From Rhodococcus oxybenzonivorans (GTDB lineage Bacteria; Actinomycetota; Actinomycetes; Mycobacteriales; Mycobacteriaceae), in contig NZ_CP021354.1 of NCBI RefSeq assembly GCF_003130705.1, positions 3,782,001 to 3,846,000 of the forward strand: a stretch of 64,000 nucleotides of DNA. The letters are read 5' to 3'. Both the position numbers and the translations under genes were made by a program. Below the pieces are notes generated by a model. The model saw only the letters and a list, made by a program, of their open reading frames with translations. It was not told the origin of the DNA and did no database searches. Below, in pieces: positions 59,358 through 64,000 of the stretch; within the stretch, counting starts at the first letter, position 1, and each line of letters begins with the position of its first letter.

Positions 59358-60137
59358 TCAGCGTGCGGCGCCCTCGCTGGCGGCGAGTTCGGACTTCCAC
59401 ACGCGGAAGCCTTCCTCGGTGCGCCCGCGACGCCAGTAGCCGGAGATCGATGCGGAGGAGGCCGGCACTCCGCGCTCGTGTCGCATATAGGACCGCAGAT
59501 TGTGCATGACGGCCTGGGCTTCGCCGTGGATGAAGACCTGCGGATTGCCGGACAACCAGTCGGCGTTCTTCACCGCCTCGATAAGGGGCGCGCTGTCTCC
59601 GGACGCGTCGTCACCGATTCGGTCTGCTGTGTCACCGCGGTGTATCCACGCTATGTCGACCCCTGCCGGTGCGTCGAAGCCGACCTCGTCTTCCGGTCCT
59701 GCCACCTCGAGGAAGACGTACCCCTTCGCCGCCGCGTTGAGCTTCTCGACCGCCGCCGAGATGGCGGGGATCGCGGTCTCGTCGCCGGCGAACAAGTACC
59801 AGTCGGCAGCGGTGTCCGGAGCGAAGGCGCCGCCGGGACCCCGAAGCCGCACAGTGTCACCCGCCGTGGCGGCTGCCGCCCACGGCCCTGCGACGCCGGC
59901 GTCGCCGTGGACCACGAAGTCGATGGCGATTTCGCGCTCGACAGAGTTCACCGAGCGGATCGTGTACGTGCGGAGCGTGGGCTGTTCGCTGGGGCCGAAC
60001 TCGAGCTTCGCGTAGGCGTCGGTGAATGCGTTGGGCACAAAGCTGTCGAATCCCGGGTCACCCAGGAAAACGCGAACCATGTGGGGGGTAAGCCACTCGG
60101 TCCGGCGGACGGTCAATGTGGCACTCGGCTTGGCCAT
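59358..60137 (-). CDS. viuB: Siderophore-interacting protein (ViuB/SIP ferric-siderophore reductase)
   Basis: 259 residues. The FAD-binding domain (LTVRRTEWLTPHMVRVFL; RTYTIRSVN; DFVVHGDAGVAGPWAAAATAGDTVRLRGPGG) and the C-terminal SIP NAD(P)-binding domain (YLFAGDETAIPAI; NPQVFIHGEAQAVMHNLRSYMRHERG; YWRRGRTEEGFRVWK) are complete. It reduces ferric siderophores in the cytoplasm to release iron. An IdeR/DtxR box lies 27-44 bp upstream, so it is iron-repressed. Corresponds to Rv2895c. Confidence 0.93.
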   Translation of the reverse strand: MAKPSATLTVRRTEWLTPHMVRVFLGDPGFDSFVPNAFTDAYAKLEFGPSEQPTLRTYTIRSVNSVEREIAIDFVVHGDAGVAGPWAAAATAGDTVRLRGPGGAFAPDTAADWYLFAGDETAIPAISAAVEKLNAAAKGYVFLEVAGPEDEVGFDAPAGVDIAWIHRGDTADRIGDDASGDSAPLIEAVKNADWLSGNPQVFIHGEAQAVMHNLRSYMRHERGVPASSASISGYWRRGRTEEGFRVWKSELAASEGAAR

Positions 60138-60163
60138 ACGTCACCTCTCCACTACACATCAAG

Positions 60164-60181
60164 TTGGTTAGTCTTACCTAA
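60164..60181 (-). promoter_or_regulatory. IdeR/DtxR iron box upstream of viuB
   Basis: On the minus strand TTAGGTAAGACTAACCAA agrees with the IdeR consensus TTAGGTTAGGCTAACCTAA at 15 positions. Its position 27-44 bp before the viuB start overlaps the expected core promoter, typical for iron-dependent repression. Confidence 0.85.
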
Positions 60182-60266
60182 CTACGGTACAGGAGGGTAA
60201 CCACCGGCCTCGCACAGCGGGATTCCGACCCGTTCCGAAGAGGATCGGACCCCACTGCTTTCGGCT

Positions 60267-60341
60267 CTACGAGCCGGACGCAATCAACAAGCTCAACACG
60301 TGTGCGACGAAGTTCCGCCACAGATCACCCGCTGATCCCAT
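60267..60341 (-). CDS. Tiny ORF, 24 residues, strong ribosome binding site
   Basis: ATG 60339-60341 is preceded by AAGGAGTGAGAC, one of the best ribosome binding sites in the window. The peptide is MGSAGDLWRNFVAHVL... with a hydrophobic C-terminus, amphipathic if helical, ending in a TAG. A short hairpin (CGGCTC-GTA-GAGCCG) covers the stop. It sits in the 346-bp gap between viuB and dprA, reading toward viuB. Its size and amphipathicity recall the small porin-type or membrane-active peptides of Corynebacteriales, but I recognise no family. Could be a leader peptide. Confidence 0.45.
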   Translation of the reverse strand: MGSAGDLWRNFVAHVLSLLIASGS

Positions 60342-60483
60342 GTCTCACTCCTTACGTGATCCGAACCTTTTCCCGGTTCGTCTGCGATTGGGAGGTGCGC
60401 ACTACGAAAGTTGTACCTCAGCTCGTAGCCGATCGGGTGCTTCGACTCGCACTTCACGCCGTCGAACGAAGCGCCGACCATCT

Positions 60484-61662
60484 TCATCGCTGCCGCGACC
60501 ACCCCGTGTCGCCGGAGTCCACGAAACCTTCCATTTCGAGCATCGGCAGCACCGCCCGCACCTTGTGAACCGCGATACCCGAGGCCTCCGACAGCTCTCG
60601 CACTCCGCTGGCACCGAGCGCCGGCAACGCCTCATACACCAGTAACGCATCCCCCGACAGTCCGTCGAGAGCACGCACGGCATCGAGATCGCGTTCGACA
60701 TCACCATCGACTCCCGCACGCAAACCGATCGGACCCGCCTCGTCGACCACATCCACCGCATTCGCCACCAGGCGAGCCTCCCCCTCCCGGATCATGCGAT
60801 TGCACCCTGTCGAGGACACCGACGTCACCGGCCCCGGCACCGCCATCACCGGGCGCCCGAGCTTGCGCGCCCAACTCGCCGTGTTCCGGGCACCACTGCG
60901 CCACCCTGCCTCGACCACGACGACACCGTCGGACAAGCTCGCCACAAGCCGGTTCCTGGCAAGGAACCGGTACTTCGCCGGTGTCGTCCCCGGCGGATAC
61001 TCACTGATCACCGCGCCGTTCTGCGCGATCTGGCGCAACAGGCGGGCATGACCGGCCGGATACGCCCTGTCCACTCCGCATGCCAGCACCGCCACGGTCA
61101 GACCACCGACACCCAATGCCGCCCGATGCGCGGCGCCATCGATCCCGAACGCCGCCCCCGACACAATGGTCCAACCGTCGACGGCGAGGTCACCCGCCAG
61201 CTCTGCAGTGACGTGTTCGCCGTAGCCACTCGCCGCGCGGGTGCCCACAACAGAGATCGCGCGTTCAGTCAGCTCGGTCAGCGAACGTGAACCCAGCACC
61301 CACAGCGCAAACGGCGCGCCGTCCTCCCGCGACGCCGACAGAGTGTCGAACCCGAGTAGCCGCCACTGTGGCCACTCGTCGTCGTCGGGAGTGATGAGCC
61401 GACCACTCATCCCGGTCACCAGATCGAGGTCATGGGCGGCAGTATCTACGTGCGCCCGCGCAACAGTCTTCTCCCCCAGCAACTCCGACAGATCCCGTTC
61501 ACGCACCGCGCGCGCAGCCTCCTCCGGCCCCACCTCGTCGACAAGTCGTGACAGCGCCGGGCACGGACCTTGCACCACCTTCGACAGATAGGCCCAGGCC
61601 AACCGACGCGGATCGTGTGCACCCGGCCGATTATCGGTACCGCCGCGGATCTCCACAGTCAT
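60484..61662 (-). CDS. dprA: DNA-processing protein DprA/Smf
   Basis: 392 residues. An N-terminal SAM-like helical domain (about 15-70) precedes the Rossmann core: VVGTRAASGYGEH, IVSGAAFGIDGAAHRAALGVGG, LACGVDRAYPAGHARLL, ISEYPPGTTPAKYRFLARNRLVASLSDGVVVVEA, and ALAVPGPVTS-like MAVPGPVTSVSSTGCNRMI. A winged-helix-like C-terminus follows. It loads RecA on incoming ssDNA. ATG 61660-61662 overlaps the stop of the yifB remnant. Corresponds to Rv2896c. Confidence 0.95.
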   Translation of the reverse strand: MTVEIRGGTDNRPGAHDPRRLAWAYLSKVVQGPCPALSRLVDEVGPEEAARAVRERDLSELLGEKTVARAHVDTAAHDLDLVTGMSGRLITPDDDEWPQWRLLGFDTLSASREDGAPFALWVLGSRSLTELTERAISVVGTRAASGYGEHVTAELAGDLAVDGWTIVSGAAFGIDGAAHRAALGVGGLTVAVLACGVDRAYPAGHARLLRQIAQNGAVISEYPPGTTPAKYRFLARNRLVASLSDGVVVVEAGWRSGARNTASWARKLGRPVMAVPGPVTSVSSTGCNRMIREGEARLVANAVDVVDEAGPIGLRAGVDGDVERDLDAVRALDGLSGDALLVYEALPALGASGVRELSEASGIAVHKVRAVLPMLEMEGFVDSGDTGWSRQR

Positions 61663-61874
61663 TGAAAACTCCGATCACGAAATCCCAAGGCGGTCACCAC
61701 TTGCTCCGGTCCGGGCATCGCGAGACCGGCCAGATCGCCTACCGTCCATGCCACCGCTAACGCTGCCTGATGGCGTATGTGGTCCCCACACAGAACGGCC
61801 CCGTTCGGTGCTCGCAACACCGCCCGGGGCCTGGGAACACAACGGAGGTAGCCCGTCATGAACCGTTCCAGCAC
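61659..61874 (-). pseudogene. 3' remnant of yifB/comM, fused to prophage DNA
   Basis: The last 35 or so codons (AALAVAWTVGDLAGLAMPG, then PEQVVTALGFRDR) match the C-terminal end of YifB/ComM AAA+ helicase-like proteins, and the TGA overlaps the dprA ATG, as in the intact yifB-dprA pair of relatives. Upstream of about 61,750 the homology stops: the open frame continues as MTGYLRCVPRPR... of unrelated sequence. About 90% of yifB is missing. The break most probably marks the attachment site of the element to the right. A chimeric 71-residue product is possible. Confidence 0.8.
61735..61765. other. Probable phage attachment junction (att) in yifB
   Basis: This is the interval where chromosomal yifB sequence gives way to unrelated, phage-type sequence, judged from the encoded protein (homology ends near VAWT). 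The core cannot be defined without the other end of the element. Confidence 0.45.
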
Positions 61875-62145
61875 TCTATCCGTCCCCGCCGCCTCCGTTG
61901 CGGCCTGGGACGACGCGGCGTAGCTCCCCCGTCCGCGTCGCTTCTGTCGTCTCCGACGTAAACCGAGACGGTCCGGGATCTATCCATCGTCCGCGTGAAC
62001 GGCACGCGGCACCGCTACGAGCTCCAGGGCCCGGAACGTGGCGGTCCAGTCCCAGCTCGTCCTCCTCGAGGACGGGCTAGAAGTGCTGGGCCAGAAGGTC
62101 TATGGCGGCATGGTGACCGGGCAACGTTGGGGAAGGGGGCAGTAG
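61858..62145 (+). pseudogene. Short, apparently frameshifted coding stretch at prophage edge
   Basis: ATG 61858 has a strong GGAGGT site and encodes 21 residues (MNRSSTLSVPAASVAAWDDA...) ending at 61923. Coding-like sequence continues in other frames: SPVRVASVVSDVNRDG (phase of 61922), ETVRDLSIVRVNGTRHRYEL (61965 on), and NVAVQSQLVLLEDGLEVLGQ to a TAG at 62145. Third-position GC is high in each piece. It may be one decayed small phage gene, several tiny genes, or sequencing indels. No family recognised. Confidence 0.3.
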
Positions 62146-62266
62146 CACAGGCACCCTTGGGTGTCCTCGAGGTCCGGGACAGTACGGGCCGCCAGGCCCG
62201 TTCCGTTGGGCCACCAGGCGCGGCGTTCACCATTCACTGTCGGCCACTACCGCTACGGTCTCCCCC

Positions 62267-62557
62267 ATGGCAAAACATGAGATTGCTCCGGAGGACCTCA
62301 ACGCCTCCCACATCGGTCAGTACGTGAAAGTCTCCCTGGTCTACCCGGCGGACGGCGTGGACCGCGCGACTTTCCTCGTTGGCGCTGTGCTGGGCGTGGA
62401 GCACAAGGTGTCTGAGGACTTCCCGGACCGCGACGTTCTGACCACCGTCACGGTAGACGTGGCGGTAAACGAGGTCCCCATCGTCCTGCCCAACGGCGGC
62501 CCCGTGGAAGTCGGAGACACCCTGGACGAGTTGATGACGAGGACGGAAGCGAAGTAG
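62267..62557 (+). CDS. Hypothetical prophage protein, 96 residues
   Basis: MAKHEIAPEDLNASHIGQYV starts a small, acidic, beta-rich protein: VKVSLVYPADGVDRATFLVGAVLGVEHKV, LTTVTVDVAVNEVPIVLPNGGPVEVGDTLDELM. The pattern of short strands suggests a beta-barrel, such as an OB- or SH3-like fold, but no family is recognised. ATG start; a hairpin follows 18 bp after the stop. It lies beside the capsid gene but on the opposite strand. Confidence 0.7.
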   Translation: MAKHEIAPEDLNASHIGQYVKVSLVYPADGVDRATFLVGAVLGVEHKVSEDFPDRDVLTTVTVDVAVNEVPIVLPNGGPVEVGDTLDELMTRTEAK

Positions 62558-62575
62558 CCACCGCCCCGAACATAG

Positions 62576-62609
62576 AGAGGCCCCGCTCCGGAGGATTCCG
62601 GGCGGGCCT
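62576..62609. terminator. Terminator after the 96-residue prophage gene
   Basis: GAGGCCCCGC... and ...GGGCGGGCCTC form a GC-rich stem with an internal bulge and a roughly 12-nt loop, just after the stop at 62557. It also lies beyond the end of the minus-strand tiny ORF, so it can serve both directions. Confidence 0.6.
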
Positions 62610-62621
62610 CCTCGTGTCACG

Positions 62622-62684
62622 TCACGTAACGGACTGCCACCATGCCATCAACCAGTAGAACCACTCGTAGCCAGGCATCATCAT
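62622..62684 (-). CDS. Tiny aromatic-rich ORF, 20 residues, in the prophage
   Basis: ATG 62682-62684 follows AGAGGAGGCGTTCC, a near-ideal ribosome binding site. The product begins MMMPGYEWFYWLMAWW, with four Trp and three other aromatic residues in 20, and ends at TGA 62622-62624. It is too short for gene-calling programs. The hydrophobic aromatic face suggests membrane insertion, for example a lysis-timing, exclusion or leader peptide; this is inference. It lies downstream of the capsid gene, beyond two hairpins. Confidence 0.5.
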   Translation of the reverse strand: MMMPGYEWFYWLMAWWQSVT

Positions 62685-62747
62685 GGAACGCCTCCTCTGC
62701 CTCTCCGGCCTACTTGGTGTAGCGCTCCCGGAGTGACGGCTGTTACA

Positions 62748-62790
62748 CGAGAACGCCCCACCGGAGGCTCAACCCGGTGGGGCGTTCTCG
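62748..62790. terminator. Perfect 17-bp hairpin in prophage
   Basis: CGAGAACGCCCCACCGG (62748-62764) pairs exactly with 62774-62790 across a 9-nt loop and is followed by TTT on the plus strand. It separates the tiny ORF from the capsid gene and lies in a 201-bp gap (62685-62885) that holds no other gene I can support. Confidence 0.75.
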
Positions 62791-62838
62791 TTTCCCGCTC
62801 CAGGACCGGCACGAGGAGAGCCGGAGGCGGGAGTTGGT

Positions 62839-62878
62839 CCCACCGCCCTCTCAGAGGTAGGGCCGAGAGGGCGGCGGG
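62839..62878 (-). terminator. Hairpin terminator of the capsid gene
   Basis: A 14-bp stem with one mismatch (CCCACCGCCCTCTC-type arm with GAGAGGGCGGCGGG) begins 7 bp after the capsid stop codon on the minus strand; loop 12 nt. With the next hairpin it forms a tandem terminator. Confidence 0.7.
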
Positions 62879-62885
62879 GGTCTAT

Positions 62886-64000
62886 TTACGCGGCGGCCAC
62901 CGCCGCCGTGACGATGCCGAGCGGCTGGTAGATGTCGAGCTCCGCGCGGGTCTCGATGCGGGCCCGGAGCTCGTTCTTCTCGAACAAGCCATCCGACTCC
63001 GACCACCGGAGGTCGATAGCCCCATCCATCCGGAGCGCCACCGCCGTCGTGTCCAAGACGATGCCCGTTCCCGCCGCCACGACCGTGGAGGGGACCACCT
63101 GGGTGGACCAGAGACGGCGGGCCGCGCGGTCCACCGGGGAGGCGGTCATCTCCAGTTGGCCGGCGGTGTCGGTCCGGGAGAGCTCGATGGTCTCCCAGTC
63201 CGCCGGATTGAGCACGATGAGTCCCGCGGCGTGGCCCTGGGCCTCGAGCTTGGTGATGGCCTTACGGACCGTGGTGATGGCGTCCGTGGCGAACGTCTGG
63301 ACCTGGGCCCCGGAGACGTTGAGAAGGCCAGTGAAGTTATCCCCGAGACCGTCGCCGTTGATTACCTGGCCCTCAATGCCATGGAGGAGGCCCTGAAACA
63401 TCTCCGTCTCCACAAACTGCTGAACGCTGGCACTGTCACGGAGCCAGTACTCGTGGATTCCCTCCGAGAGGTGGGCCACGATCTTGAGCGCCTCGTCAAT
63501 CTGCACGAGGTTGTAGACCGACGTGGGCTTGGTACCGCCCACCGGGACCACCGCGGCGTTGTCGTCGCGGACGGTCTGCCTGAGGTAGCGGTAGGTGGGA
63601 GTGGAGTTGGGGATGGTGTAGAGCGCGTCCAGGATGGACACGCCAGGGTCCGCCAGGGACTGGACCGCGGCGTCCATCGGGGTCCCGGTGACCACCGCTC
63701 CGGACGGGGCCAGAGCCTTCTGGCTGTCCGGGGAGCCGGTCTGGGTCATCTTCTCCGCCAGCTTGGCGGCAACCTGGGCGGCTCCTGCCTTGCGGGTGAT
63801 GGGCAGACCGCGGCGCTTGGTGCCGTTGCCATTACCGGCGGGACCGCCAATCTCCGCCTCGAGCGCCTTGGCCTGGTCCAGAACGGTCTGGTCTGCCCTG
63901 GCCGTCTTGATGTCGGCTACGGAAGCCCTGGCCTCCTCGATGGCCTCACCGTGGGCCTTGCGCTCGTCCGCGGTGAACGAACGGCCCTCCGCCTTTGCCT
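62886..64000 (-). CDS. HK97-type phage major capsid protein (N-terminus cut by right edge)
   Basis: At least 371 residues are visible. The N-terminal part is a charged helical delta-type domain (KAEGRSFTADERKAHGEAIE, then EARASVADIKTARADQ) up to a Gly/Asn-rich linker, where maturation cleavage usually occurs. The body has the HK97 fold landmarks: PTYRYLRQTVRDDNAAVVPVGGTKP, ALKIVAHLSEGIHEYWLRDSASVQQFV, QVINGDGLGDNFTGLLN, GLIVLNPADWETIEL and RIETRAELDIYQPLGIVTA. It is strong evidence for a tailed-phage element. Any protease, portal and terminase would lie beyond 64,000. Confidence 0.92.
   Translation of the reverse strand, partial: AKAEGRSFTADERKAHGEAIEEARASVADIKTARADQTVLDQAKALEAEIGGPAGNGNGTKRRGLPITRKAGAAQVAAKLAEKMTQTGSPDSQKALAPSGAVVTGTPMDAAVQSLADPGVSILDALYTIPNSTPTYRYLRQTVRDDNAAVVPVGGTKPTSVYNLVQIDEALKIVAHLSEGIHEYWLRDSASVQQFVETEMFQGLLHGIEGQVINGDGLGDNFTGLLNVSGAQVQTFATDAITTVRKAITKLEAQGHAAGLIVLNPADWETIELSRTDTAGQLEMTASPVDRAARRLWSTQVVPSTVVAAGTGIVLDTTAVALRMDGAIDLRWSESDGLFEKNELRARIETRAELDIYQPLGIVTAAVAAA

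Noticed and set aside
60293..60502. 69-residue minus-strand ORF overlapping the dprA end
   Set aside because: No ribosome binding site, no family, and it conflicts with the better-supported 24-residue ORF.

Overview
The window is a high-GC actinobacterial chromosome segment, almost certainly Rhodococcus (R. opacus / R. jostii type). Reasons: a mycothione reductase, an Mqo-type malate:quinone oxidoreductase, GTG/TTG starts and 4-bp start/stop overlaps throughout, and a gene order that follows the Mycobacterium tuberculosis block infB to dprA (Rv2839c-Rv2897c, recalled from memory) with catabolic and transport genes inserted.

Layout. 1-3694 (minus): infB (cut by the left edge), ylxR, nusA, rimP. 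3902-4875 (plus): a lipoprotein and a DUF4439 ferritin-like protein. 4990-10726: accessory genes (SnoaL-like, SDR, FHA-HTH, hydrolase, a CIRCE-controlled hsp20, an acyl-CoA dehydrogenase). 10795-13373: proS and yaaA. 13426-19283: a tripartite tricarboxylate transporter (tctCBA plus a coupled universal stress protein) facing a CitA/CitB-type two-component system. 19332-22461: a Baeyer-Villiger-like monooxygenase and an EfpA-like exporter. 22473-28315: a cobalamin operon (chelatase, cobO, cobB, cobE-like, cysG) behind a cobalamin riboswitch. 28316-36054: GNAT, mqo, hydrolase, mycothione reductase, degenerate hydrolase, cobQ, map. 36136-40566: AMP-binding acyl-CoA synthetase, GAF-LuxR regulator, APC permease, small unknown. 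40738-47509: lipoprotein PBP, GNAT, ispG, rip1-type S2P protease, dxr, DUF2631 protein. 47594-50880: rlmN, LapA-like protein, CitE-like protein, methyltransferase. 50891-55146: cdsA, frr, pyrH, tsf, rpsB. 55460-61662: M23 peptidase, ParA-like ATPase, xerC, Bcr/CflA exporter, IdeR-box-controlled siderophore-interacting protein, a 24-residue ORF, dprA.

The right end (about 61,750 to beyond 64,000) is a prophage or prophage-like element that splits the yifB/comM gene. Only the last codons of yifB remain, fused in frame to foreign sequence and overlapping the dprA start by 4 bp. Inside the element are a HK97-type major capsid protein (cut by the right edge), a 96-residue protein, tiny ORFs with strong ribosome binding sites, and several perfect hairpins. 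No integrase lies in the visible part.

The best leads are the phage-interrupted comM-dprA locus, two tiny ORFs (60,267-60,341 and 62,622-62,684) that standard gene calling would miss, the paired dyads in the tct/citAB divergent promoter, and a hydrolase-like protein whose nucleophile serine has become arginine. I saw no tRNA, rRNA, CRISPR array or insertion sequence.
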